Below are positions 58,103 to 64,000 of a DNA stretch of 64,000 nucleotides, one piece after another (the first letter of the stretch is position 1; every line of letters starts with the position of its first letter). The DNA is from DASQPA01 sp963756455. GTDB taxonomy: Bacteria; Acidobacteriota; Thermoanaerobaculia; Multivoradales; UBA5704. The stretch is taken from NCBI GenBank assembly GCA_963756455.1, contig CAVWNC010000004.1, forward strand, positions 558,001-622,000, read 5' to 3'. The notes beneath the pieces were generated by a model, which saw nothing but the letters and a program-made list of their open reading frames with translations, searched no databases and was not told the origin of the DNA. The translations under genes were made by a program, and so were the position numbers.

Positions 58103-58495
58103 CCGGTATCGCCGCAGCGGAGACGTCTTGGGACGTCTCTACGCCCTACGCTGTGGTGTCATGCGGGATACCTTCGTTTCGACGACGGGACGCCCTCCGC
58201 CGACGACGGGACGTAGAGACGTCCCAAGTCCTGAACGATATCCTTTGCAGGCCACGGGGACCGCGGGACGTCTCCGCTGGGGTCAATCGTCCCGAGCCGG
58301 CGATGCCCTTCGAGGGCACACCGATATGTCTGAAAATTCTGTGCTTTGAAATTTTCGCTGCTGGTGCAATGTGCCGTCGCAAGAGAGCACCAGCGCGGGT
58401 CGGTATCGCCGCAGCAGAGACGTCCCGCGGTCCCCGTGGCCCATGGGAGGATATCGTTCAGGACTTGGGACGTCTCTACGCCCTACGCTGTCGTT
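58103..58495. repeat. REP/BIME-like cluster of inverted repeats beside RAYT gene
   Basis: The unit GTAGAGACGTCCCAAG occurs three times (58213 on plus; 58127 and 58464 on minus). 58212-58278 and 58412-58479 are imperfect inverse copies of about 67 bases, including AGACGTCCCGCGGTCCCCGT and GATATCGTTCAGGACTTGGG. TATCGCCGCAGC occurs twice, and TTGGGACGTCTCTACGCCCT is repeated directly at 58129 and 58466. The GTAG head next to a REP-associated tyrosine transposase fits a REP cluster. The stretch 57860-58528 shows no convincing gene. Confidence 0.75.
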
Positions 58496-58528
58496 GTGGT
58501 TTCCCTTTGCGCATTCGTTATCTATTCG

Positions 58529-58836
58529 TTATCGTTTCCAACGAGAGGGATTGGCGCGGATGTAGGCGCGGACTCGCTCGAGGTCTGTGGGTTCGCGCAG
58601 AATTGTGTCGTAGAACCTGGTCTGCCAGGCAAAACCCGGCTGCTGCAGGTCCAGCCGGATCCGCTTGGTCGATTTCGACTTGAATTGGTTGAGGATCGCG
58701 CCGAGCGATTGAGACGGCAGGCCGCTGGCCCCCATCGGGCCCGGCTCCTGGGGTGGCGCGTCCTCAAAGACGAGGATGCCGTGCATATGGTCGGGCAGGA
58801 TGATCCATTCATCCAGGGTAACGTGTCCGCTGATTC
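58529..58836 (-). pseudogene. REP-associated tyrosine transposase (RAYT), C-terminal part, split by IS1 element
   Basis: The frame reads ISGHVTLDEWIILPDHMHGI then LVFEDAPP, with the HUH-type site DHMHG, then FAWQTRFYDTILREPTDLER with the catalytic Tyr (RFYD) and YIRANPSRWKR. Its N-terminal part lies at 63779-64000. Joining the two at the 8-bp target duplication gives an uninterrupted reading frame (EEWRKIPRISGHVTLDEW). RAYTs are single domesticated transposases that mobilise REP elements; the REP cluster is directly downstream. Confidence 0.88.
58829..58836. other. Target site duplication GCTGATTC (left)
   Basis: An exact 8-bp copy of 63779-63786, immediately outside the left terminal inverted repeat. 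Confidence 0.95.
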
Positions 58837-58863
58837 GGCACTGGGTCATTTTGAAATCGTCCC
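58837..58863 (+). repeat. Left terminal inverted repeat of IS1-family element
   Basis: Begins GGCACTGGGTCATTTTGAAA. It pairs with 63752-63778 with one mismatch at base 22. A hairpin CGTCCCTT-TG-AAGGGACG overlaps its inner end. Confidence 0.95.
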
Positions 58864-59736
58864 TTTGAAGGGACGGCTCTTATACGTGCCGCGCTCCTTC
58901 GGGGCTTCGACCGGGAGGAGCGCCACGATATCCGCGACAGACCAGAGGTGTGAGGTAACGCCGGCCGCCATGGCAGGCGAGCAGCGGATGGTCTGGTGAA
59001 GCCGGGCGAAGTTGTAGTGCATGAAGAAAATGGCGAGCGCGGCGCAGTGGTTCTCCAGCTTCTTGCTGTGGCCGTTGGTGAGCCGGGTATAGCGGCGGAG
59101 CCCCATCCGCATTGAGAGGTTGGCGCGCTCCACATAACTGGTAGAGATCCGCTTCGGGTCGGGGTTGCCGCAGATCGCATGCTTCTGGGTTCCCTTGCAC
59201 TCCGCCGGACTGTAGCGGACCTCGGAGCCTTCCGGGGCGGCACCATACACCTTGACCAGTTGGGCATAGTCGAGATCGCCGTTGAAGGCATCCTCTAAGG
59301 CGCCCACGTAGACCTTGAGGCCGTCCGTCGTGATCTGTGGGCGGTAGGCTAGGCGGCTCGCCAGATCCTGGCAGAACTCGTGTGCGGTACCGGCATCCCG
59401 GGACCCCACCATGAAGGACGGGATGAGCTTCGTGTCCGCGTCGATCGCCGTGAACGTCCAGACGTCGCCGTATCCGAAGGTGCCGAGCTTGTCCTGGGGG
59501 ACGTTCTTTTGCTTGGCGTAGCAGAATGCCCAGATCTCGTCCAGTTCCAGGGTCTTGCACGGGAGGTCGTGGAAGGCTTCATCCATGTACTTCGCACAGA
59601 CCGGCCCGAGGTCGGCAATCAGCTTCGTGACCGCCCCTTTGGAGGCTCCCGTGATCCGGCAGGTAGAGCGGATGCCCACTCCTTCGACCAGGGCGGCAAC
59701 GATGGCGGCTTGGCGTTTCGGGTCCATGCGATTCAT
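58846..59736 (-). CDS. IS1-family (ISMhu11 group) DDE transposase
   Basis: 296 residues from ATG 59736. An N-terminal helix-turn-helix (ALVEGVGIRSTCRITGASKG AVTKL region), then the catalytic residues: the first Asp in LELDEIWAFCYAKQKNVP, the second Asp in ITTDGLKVYVGALEDAF, and Glu in TSYVERANLSMRMGLRRYTR, followed by LENHCAALAIFFMHYNFARL. These are typical of the long IS1-like transposases with the AKQKNVP motif. It ends GTISK inside the terminal repeat. It appears intact, so the element may still move. Promoter at 59745-59773. Confidence 0.95.
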   Translation of the reverse strand: MNRMDPKRQAAIVAALVEGVGIRSTCRITGASKGAVTKLIADLGPVCAKYMDEAFHDLPCKTLELDEIWAFCYAKQKNVPQDKLGTFGYGDVWTFTAIDADTKLIPSFMVGSRDAGTAHEFCQDLASRLAYRPQITTDGLKVYVGALEDAFNGDLDYAQLVKVYGAAPEGSEVRYSPAECKGTQKHAICGNPDPKRISTSYVERANLSMRMGLRRYTRLTNGHSKKLENHCAALAIFFMHYNFARLHQTIRCSPAMAAGVTSHLWSVADIVALLPVEAPKERGTYKSRPFKGTISK

Positions 59737-59744
59737 GATGACTT

Positions 59745-59773
59745 ATTATGCGTGAGCCAGAGATCCATGTCAA
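59745..59773 (-). promoter_or_regulatory. Sigma-70-type promoter of IS1 transposase
   Basis: On the minus strand TTGACA, 17 bases, CATAAT. Transcription should start within a few bases of ATG 59736, so the message may be almost leaderless. Confidence 0.7.
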
Positions 59774-59780
59774 GCATCTC

Positions 59781-59809
59781 GACCCACATTATTACACTAT
59801 GTGTGGGTC
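59781..59809. promoter_or_regulatory. Candidate HigA operator palindrome
   Basis: GACCCACA (59781-59788) and TGTGGGTC (59802-59809), a perfect 8-bp inverted repeat between the divergent transposase and higB promoters. A toxin-antitoxin regulator bound here could control both. Confidence 0.5.
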
Positions 59810-59815
59810 AGGGTG

Positions 59816-59844
59816 TTGACATAGTTGATGAGGCCAATTAGGAT
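59816..59844 (+). promoter_or_regulatory. Candidate higBA promoter
   Basis: TTGACA, 17-base spacer, TAGGAT. The -10 match is four of six, and it lies only 11 bases before ATG 59855. Confidence 0.5.
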
Positions 59845-59854
59845 GGGAGTCGCG

Positions 59855-60151
59855 ATGGAGATACGCTTCGCTACCGCCGACCTACAGCGCCTGTACTGTG
59901 ATCCTGCCTTCGCGGGCGGGCATGCTCCGGCGATCGTGACCGCCTTCCGCAAGGTGGTGGGGATCATCCAGGCGGCAGCCGACGAGCGCGACTTCCGCGC
60001 CCTTCGGTCGCTCCGATTCGAAAAGCTCAAAGGCAAGAGAACACACCAGCACTCAATGCGGTTGAACGATCAATGGAGGCTGGTAGTTGAACTGGAGGGT
60101 AAGGGAGCGGACAAGGTTGTTTCCATTGTTTCTATTGAAGACTATCACTAG
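59855..60151 (+). CDS. higB: HigB/RelE-family toxin
   Basis: 98 residues from ATG 59855 (GGGAG just upstream). The plasmid-killer HigB pattern: FRKVVGIIQAAADERDFRAL, RSLRFEKLKGKRTHQHSMRL, NDQWRLVVELEGKGADKVVS, then IEDYH. The conserved LKG-R-x-x-x-S-x-R-x-N/D-Q-W-R core is complete. HigB toxins are ribosome-dependent mRNA endonucleases. The antitoxin gene follows 21 bases later, in the toxin-first order typical of hig loci. Confidence 0.92.
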   Translation: MEIRFATADLQRLYCDPAFAGGHAPAIVTAFRKVVGIIQAAADERDFRALRSLRFEKLKGKRTHQHSMRLNDQWRLVVELEGKGADKVVSIVSIEDYH

Positions 60152-60172
60152 GCACCGAAAGGGAGACCCCAA

Positions 60173-61300
60173 ATGACACGCTTCACCGCCGCTGAGGTGT
60201 TCCCGCCTGGAGAGATCCTGAAGGACGAGCTTGAGGCAAGAGGCTGGACGCAGACGGACCTGGGGGAGATTCTGGGACGACCCGCGCGGGTCGTCAACGA
60301 GATCATCACCGGGAAAAGAGGGATCACGCCTGAAACAGCAAAGGGGCTTGCCGAGGCCCTCGGAACAACGGCACAGTTCTGGATGAATCTTGAGAGCGCA
60401 TGGCAGCTTTCCAAGGTAAGAGACGAGAACGGTGACGTAGCGCTCCGCTCCAAACTATATGCCAAGGTACCCATCAAGGAGATGGTGCGCCGCAACTGGA
60501 TCGAGTCCTCCACCAATGTTGAGGTTCTGGAGTCTCGTGTTCTGAACTTCCTCTCCATCAAGTCACTCGACGAAGAGGTAGAGTTCGCGCATGCCGCGCG
60601 TAAGGGCACATCATATTCGGAAGTCTCGCCAGCTCAGCAGGCGTGGTTTTGCAGGGCGCGGCAGTTGGCGAGGGCTACCACCGCAAGCCGGTTTTCAAAG
60701 GCCAACTTAGAGCCTAGTATTGCCCGCTTGCGGGAGCTACTACCCAACGCTGAGGATGTCCGACACGTTCCCCGAGTTTTGTCGGAGATGGGTATTCGCT
60801 TGGTCATCATCGAGCCACTTGCGGGAACGCGAATTGATGGCGTGTGCTTTTGGCTGGACGAACACTCGCCAGTGATCGCTTTGTCGCTCCGGTACGATCG
60901 GATTGATTGGTTCTGGTTCACGCTTATGCACGAACTGGAACACGTTAAGGCGGGTGACGCCATGCATCTTGATACCGATCTTGTAGGGGAGGGGGCGGCG
61001 AAGCCGGAAGACAAGCCGGAGAGTGAGTTGCGTGCGGATAGCTTCGCCACCGAGAATCTAATAACCCCGCGGGATCTTGATAACTTCATAGCCCGCATCC
61101 GACCTCTATACTACAAGGAAAAGATACGAGGCTTCGCCAGCCGAATCGGTGTCCATCCTGGCTTGGTGGTGGGGCAGCTTCAGTTCAGAGGAGAGATTAG
61201 CTACGCTCACAATCGCGAGATGCTCGCCAAGGTGAGAAACACGATCACGCGCGCCGCGCTGACGGATGGCTGGGGATGTAGTCCACCGGTCGTGCTCTAG
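60173..61300 (+). CDS. higA: HigA antitoxin fused to ImmA/IrrE-type metallopeptidase
   Basis: 375 residues. Residues 1-85 form the HigA HTH domain (FPPGEILKDELEARGWTQTD, LGRPARVVNEIITGKRGITP, LGTTAQFWMNLESAWQL). The C-terminal half is an ImmA/IrrE zinc peptidase: WFWFTLMHELEHVKAGD gives HELEH (HExxH), and ELRADSFATENLI supplies the further ligand site. ImmA-type partners can cleave regulators, so this antitoxin may respond to a signal. It probably neutralises HigB and represses the operon. Downstream companions suggest a larger module. Confidence 0.92.
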   Translation: MTRFTAAEVFPPGEILKDELEARGWTQTDLGEILGRPARVVNEIITGKRGITPETAKGLAEALGTTAQFWMNLESAWQLSKVRDENGDVALRSKLYAKVPIKEMVRRNWIESSTNVEVLESRVLNFLSIKSLDEEVEFAHAARKGTSYSEVSPAQQAWFCRARQLARATTASRFSKANLEPSIARLRELLPNAEDVRHVPRVLSEMGIRLVIIEPLAGTRIDGVCFWLDEHSPVIALSLRYDRIDWFWFTLMHELEHVKAGDAMHLDTDLVGEGAAKPEDKPESELRADSFATENLITPRDLDNFIARIRPLYYKEKIRGFASRIGVHPGLVVGQLQFRGEISYAHNREMLAKVRNTITRAALTDGWGCSPPVVL

Positions 61301-61312
61301 GAAGGAGAAGAA

Positions 61313-61789
61313 ATGGGCAGAAAGCGCACCGGGAAAACCTATGGCGATCAGATGCGGGAGATCGCCAACAAGTATCGTGAGTCCGGGCACTCGTGGCCCG
61401 CGACGGCGCGAACAATCGCGGCATGGGCGATCCAGCAGGGCTTGTGGCAACCTCAGCCCTCCGCCATCGTTGATCGCTGCGCCGATGAACTGGCGCGGGC
61501 CATGCGCGAGGAATACATCACTGACCCTCAGGGCCGAAGAGTCCGGGCAAAGCATGCCGCCCGTCTTTCCGAAGATGGCGAGCAGACAACCCTGTGGGAT
61601 GACATCCGCTCCGCAAGTCGCGAGCACATGGCGGTGGCGTTCCAGCAGCGACGACAGCAGGTTGTGGGTGACTGCTGGCAACTCAAGCAGGACGTGGACA
61701 GTTTCAATCAGAACAACAAGCCGAGCCAGCTAATCCAGATGATCTTCGATTTTACGGACGACTTGGCAGAGATGGAAGCTGTTGCGTAG
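61313..61789 (+). CDS. Companion protein of HigBA-ImmA locus, unknown function
   Basis: 158 residues after AAGGAG: GRKRTGKTYGDQMREIANKY, RVRAKHAARLSEDGEQTTLW, QQRRQQVVGDCWQLKQDVDS and QMIFDFTDDLAEMEAVA. Its position, 12 bases after higA, and its charge pattern match hypothetical proteins often found after higA-ImmA genes. No catalytic motif is visible; soluble and mostly helical. It may be part of the toxin-antitoxin module or a nucleic-acid-binding helper. Confidence 0.8.
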   Translation: MGRKRTGKTYGDQMREIANKYRESGHSWPATARTIAAWAIQQGLWQPQPSAIVDRCADELARAMREEYITDPQGRRVRAKHAARLSEDGEQTTLWDDIRSASREHMAVAFQQRRQQVVGDCWQLKQDVDSFNQNNKPSQLIQMIFDFTDDLAEMEAVA

Positions 61790-61836
61790 TTTTACCAGTG
61801 TGCGGACTCGACCGCGCACGTTACCAAGGAGTAGTC

Positions 61837-61971
61837 ATGGCCAAGAATGAGAAGACCTCCCCGAAGGTGGCAAGCACGGCAGGCAAGTTGTTGAGTAACC
61901 CGAAGACGCCCGCCAAGGTGAAGACCGTGGCGGCATCGGCACTCACTCAGGCGGCGAACAAGAAGAAGTAG
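61837..61971 (+). CDS. Small basic protein of HigBA-ImmA locus (44 aa)
   Basis: MAKNEKTSPKVASTAGKLLS, NPKTPAKVKTVAASALTQAA, NKKK. It has a good AAGGAG site and follows the previous gene by 47 bases. Lys/Ala/Thr-rich; similar SPKVAS...LSNP...AASALTQ peptides accompany some higBA loci. Function unknown. The region 61972-62232 after it shows no gene. Confidence 0.7.
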   Translation: MAKNEKTSPKVASTAGKLLSNPKTPAKVKTVAASALTQAANKKK

Positions 61972-62232
61972 CGTCAGCAGGGTCCAGTAGTTCGACGGTC
62001 CTGATGATCGACCGAACCGGGATGGCCATAATTCCATTCCCCTGCGATGGCGCCTCACCGTGATCCTGTGACAGGTGAGGCGCCAGCACTTTGCAGGACT
62101 CGTTCTCTCGCACCAACCAACCGACCGACCGACAGGTGAGAGGCTCGCCACCGAGGTCAGAGATCGACTGCCAGCCAGTCGCACAATACGAATCTTGCCA
62201 TTCGATCAGCACAAGGCGGGGGGGGATTGATA

Positions 62233-62466
62233 TCATTTGTCCCTCCCTGCCCAACGCGCGAGGGCAGCCCTTCTTGCACTCTCGCTCCGCTCCTCGGGGG
62301 TGAGCTTGGCGGCGAGCGCCTTGCCGCCCTTCAAGCCGCCCTTGCGTCCCGCGGCTGCCTTTGGCGGGAGCGGGGGTGGCTCCTCGGCGGGGGGCTCCAG
62401 GTGGGCCGCGTGCTGCAACACCCGGAAGGCTACTTGCGTAAAGTCTGGCTTGGGCTTCTTGCTCAT
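62233..62466 (-). CDS. Small Ala/Lys-rich protein with GRKGGLKGGKA motif
   Basis: 77 residues, start with GGAG before ATG 62466. MSKKPKPDFTQVAFRVLQHA, a proline-rich linker (EPPAEEPPPLPPKAA), then GRKGGLKGGKALAAKLTPEE and SESARRAALARW. The RKGGLKGGxARAxxLTPEERSExARxAAxARW tail is common in small proteins of mobile elements. A nucleic-acid-binding role is possible but unproven. It is the last gene of a four-gene cargo operon. Confidence 0.7.
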   Translation of the reverse strand: MSKKPKPDFTQVAFRVLQHAAHLEPPAEEPPPLPPKAAAGRKGGLKGGKALAAKLTPEERSESARRAALARWAGRDK

Positions 62467-62526
62467 GGCGGTCTCCAGTATGGCACGGGGGCCGGTCCCC
62501 TCGGAACCGGCCCCGGGTGGTTCTCT

Positions 62527-62958
62527 TCAGGGCTTCAGCGGAGCCGCGCCGCGCGCGACTGCGCTAGCCAGTTCCGCGGCCAGCTCGCGGCAGTGGCGGG
62601 CGTACCGGAAGGTGGCGATGATCCGCTTCTCCGGCATGTACGCGAGCGAGTACGTCTTACAGCCGGGGTCTCCTGCGCCGGCCCCGTCACCCCGGAAGAT
62701 GGCGAAGGGCTGGGATATCCAGGCCGACAGATAGGGCGTGTGGCCGTCCTGCATGCTGACTTGGGCTCTTCCTCGCGACCACATGAGGGGGAGAGGCAGG
62801 CCAGCTCTGGCGCGGGCCTTCAAGTAGGCGTCCGCCGCCGCACCAAGCCACGCACCAACCGAGCGGTATCCCTCAGCCTCCGCTGCGCGCTTCCATCTCG
62901 CGGATTGCTCGGTGGAGCCCTGGACGGTGAAGCTTGCGACCTTCAAGTTCTCGCCCAT
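62527..62958 (-). CDS. Cargo protein of unknown function
   Basis: 143 residues. The N-terminal segment VASFTVQGSTEQSARWKRAA and YRSVGAWLGAAADAYLKARA looks like a short ribbon-helix-helix-type unit. The second half includes SLAYMPEKRIIATFRYARHC and ends ASAVARGAAPLKP. No named family. Its start overlaps the previous gene by 16 bases. Confidence 0.65.
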   Translation of the reverse strand: MGENLKVASFTVQGSTEQSARWKRAAEAEGYRSVGAWLGAAADAYLKARARAGLPLPLMWSRGRAQVSMQDGHTPYLSAWISQPFAIFRGDGAGAGDPGCKTYSLAYMPEKRIIATFRYARHCRELAAELASAVARGAAPLKP

Positions 62959-63287
62959 CGCGCTTTCTCCTCCTTCCTCGTCTTGTCCTCTGCGATCTTC
63001 GCCCGGCGCTTCTTCTTCCGGAGCTCCCGCTCAGCTTGCAGGATGGTGCGGCGAACCTCCTTCAAGGCGCGATGGTTTTTGATGACGTACTCGGCGCAGA
63101 GCAGGAAGAACGTGGGCATGCCGAGCCCCGGCCCCCAGATCGTGGAATAGGCGATGCGGTACCGCCAGCGGTCGTGGTCGTCGTCAACGTGGACGGTGAA
63201 CTTCGTGGGCGAGTAGGTCCCGAGACAAGCCTTTGCCCGGGCAAGGTTGGTGTGGGTCGGCGGGTACATGTACTGTGGCCGGCTCAT
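62943..63287 (-). CDS. Cargo protein of unknown function
   Basis: 114 residues: MSRPQYMYPPTHTNLARAKA, KFTVHVDDDHDRWRYRIAYS, MPTFFLLCAEYVIKNHRALK and a long basic helix RTILQAERELRKKKRRAKIA. One buried hydrophobic stretch, not clearly a TM helix. No family is recognised. GAGG precedes the ATG by eight bases. It begins three bases after the gene upstream. Confidence 0.65.
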   Translation of the reverse strand: MSRPQYMYPPTHTNLARAKACLGTYSPTKFTVHVDDDHDRWRYRIAYSTIWGPGLGMPTFFLLCAEYVIKNHRALKEVRRTILQAERELRKKKRRAKIAEDKTRKEEKARWART

Positions 63288-63290
63288 CCG

Positions 63291-63614
63291 TCACACCTCG
63301 TACATCTCGACCCCGAGGGGTCGGCGGTCGTCGGCTACCAGGCGGAGGACTTGCCAGCGCTGATCCTCGGGAACGTCGTCGGGAGCATCCCAGCATCGCC
63401 AGTAGGCGAACCACCTCCCGGCCAGGTGGACGACGGCCAGCTCGGATTCGTCCGCGTCGTGGACGGCGTACCACTCGCCGGCTTCCTTCGCGGCGAGCAC
63501 TTCCCCGGGCGCTGGGGTGAAGTGGACTTGCTTAACGATCTCGTAGAGGGCGCGGCGGGTTGCTTCGGTCGTGCGGGTAAGGTCGGGCGGGATAAACTCG
63601 GGGCGGTCGGGCAT
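63291..63614 (-). CDS. Cargo protein of unknown function
   Basis: 107 residues: MPDRPEFIPPDLTRTTEATR, EWYAVHDADESELAVVHLAG, RWFAYWRCWDAPDDVPEDQR and WQVLRLVADDRRPLGVEMYE. A short alpha-beta protein with Trp/Tyr-rich strands. GGAG lies seven bases before ATG 63614. First gene of the four-gene cargo operon. No family recognised. Confidence 0.65.
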   Translation of the reverse strand: MPDRPEFIPPDLTRTTEATRRALYEIVKQVHFTPAPGEVLAAKEAGEWYAVHDADESELAVVHLAGRWFAYWRCWDAPDDVPEDQRWQVLRLVADDRRPLGVEMYEV

Positions 63615-63693
63615 GGGATGGCTCCGTGCTCGGCTAGGTCCGGCGGGGTGTTCTCAGCACTCCGCCGGGCCGCTTCTGGGGTGAAGGGAACGG

Positions 63694-63714
63694 TTCCCCT
63701 CTTACAGAGGGGAA
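63694..63714. repeat. Inverted repeat TTCCCCTC-TTACA-GAGGGGAA in IS right end
   Basis: Perfect 8-bp arms overlap the palindrome GGGAAC-G-GTTCCC (63686-63698). It lies upstream of the four-gene operon, between it and the right terminal repeat; it may be an operator or a transcription barrier. Confidence 0.5.
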
Positions 63715-63751
63715 GTTACCTCAGATTCGACGGCTTATCAGTCCTCATAAG

Positions 63752-63778
63752 GGGACAATTTCAAAATGACCCAGTGCC
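63752..63778 (-). repeat. Right terminal inverted repeat of IS1-family element
   Basis: Read on the minus strand it begins GGCACTGGGTCATTTTGAAA and differs from the left end at one base. Confidence 0.95.
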
Positions 63779-63786
63779 GCTGATTC
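63779..63786. other. Target site duplication GCTGATTC (right)
   Basis: An exact match to 58829-58836, directly outside the right terminal repeat. Confidence 0.95.
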
Positions 63787-64000
63787 GTGGGATTTTTCTC
63801 CACTCCTCGGCGACAACTCTTCCCGCCGGCGATAGCGCCACCTCACCCTCCACGACCTCTCCAAACCAACAGACCCGCTCGCGCGTACAGAGGGTCACGC
63901 TGTAGACGCCGGCTCGCCGGTAATCCCAGCCTGCGAGACGTGCGGAAGGAATCCGATAGCGGTTTTTGAATCGAAGCTCGTCGGACACCCAGGCAGGATA
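63779..64000 (-). pseudogene. REP-associated tyrosine transposase, N-terminal part (continues beyond window)
   Basis: The frame reads SDELRFKNRYRIPSARLAGW, DYRRAGVYSVTLCTRERVCW, FGEVVEGEVALSPAGRVVAE and EWRKIPRIS up to the target duplication. It then runs into the IS. It continues in frame at 58836. A GTG at 63988 is a possible start, but the frame is open to the window edge (YPAWVSDEL). Confidence 0.85.

Larger units (their letters stand above)
58837..63778. mobile_element. 4942-bp IS1-family (ISMhu11-like) element with cargo genes
   Basis: Bounded by 27-bp terminal inverted repeats (58837-58863 and 63752-63778) that differ at one base, and flanked by the 8-bp duplication GCTGATTC. It holds one transposase gene at the left end, whose stop lies inside the left repeat, then HigB, HigA-ImmA and two small genes on the plus strand and four genes on the minus strand. 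Only one transposase and one pair of ends are seen, so it is a single enlarged IS, not a composite. Its toxin-antitoxin part is AT-richer than the chromosome, a sign of transfer. Cargo-bearing members of the IS1 ISMhu11 group are known. Confidence 0.92.

Noticed and set aside
61792..62184. Minus-strand frame of 130 codons
   Set aside because: Overlaps the small basic protein gene, which has an AAGGAG site; the minus product shows no protein-like pattern.
58837..63778. Composite transposon made of two IS copies
   Set aside because: Only one transposase and one pair of ends; the right end is a bare inverted repeat.

Overview
The window is GC-rich bacterial chromosome. Nothing here fixes the phylum. 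The gene mix (huge secreted propeller and SBBP-repeat proteins, choice-of-anchor P protein, DUF4301 protein, propeller histidine kinases, very many two-component proteins, REP elements with REP-associated transposases) is most like an Acidobacteriota genome, and that assignment is an inference.

Layout. 1-3433 (minus) holds a CHAT-NACHT protein cut by the window edge. 3770-13564 holds a small membrane protein, a roughly 2,000-residue secreted multidomain lipase-like protein with one frameshift, an unlisted 56-residue lanthipeptide-like RiPP precursor (10659-10829), a decayed IS200-like transposase, a glycine-zipper protein and a nitronate monooxygenase-like enzyme. 15923-24708 is a dense signalling block: hybrid kinase, SpoIIE-type phosphatase, RsbW-like kinase and Hpt protein in one overlapping operon; a divergent NarL-type regulator with a degenerate kinase; a PAS kinase with an HD-GYP regulator; and a degenerate GGDEF protein. 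24874-37624 carries sthA, a tandem family of secreted BNR/sortilin-type propeller proteins (two large, one remnant), a duplicated winged-helix protein, hrpB, an XRE regulator and an M61 peptidase. A pair of tiny membrane proteins lies between 40-bp copies of the hrpB 3' end.

37879-42853 holds a universal stress protein and a four-gene operon (response regulator, DUF2892 membrane protein, GAF kinase, response regulator) reminiscent of DosRS, then an HD-GYP protein. A 17-bp near-identical palindrome occurs upstream of the stress protein and inside the operon, suggesting one regulon. 42907-57859 holds an SBBP-repeat protein, a PAS hybrid kinase with a frameshift, a CheY-like protein, tatA, a repeat-rich gene-poor stretch (49000-50600), a lipoprotein, a 1083-residue propeller kinase with its regulator, a further kinase and a choice-of-anchor P protein.

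57860-64000 is mobile. A REP cluster lies beside a REP-associated tyrosine transposase gene that has been split in two by a 4942-bp IS1-family element (58837-63778). The element has 27-bp terminal inverted repeats with one mismatch and an exact 8-bp target duplication (GCTGATTC). It carries one transposase plus cargo: a HigB toxin, a HigA antitoxin fused to an ImmA-type peptidase, two small companions, and a four-gene operon of unknown function in the opposite direction.

The strongest discoveries are this cargo-bearing element, the orphan RiPP precursor, the hrpB-tail direct repeats, the putative shared palindrome of the DosRS-like locus, a coiled-coil repeat tract ending in a perfect 27-bp hairpin, and in-frame 9-nt microsatellites scattered through signalling genes. 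Three large genes each carry a single-base frameshift in or near a G/C run, so assembly error must be excluded before calling them broken.
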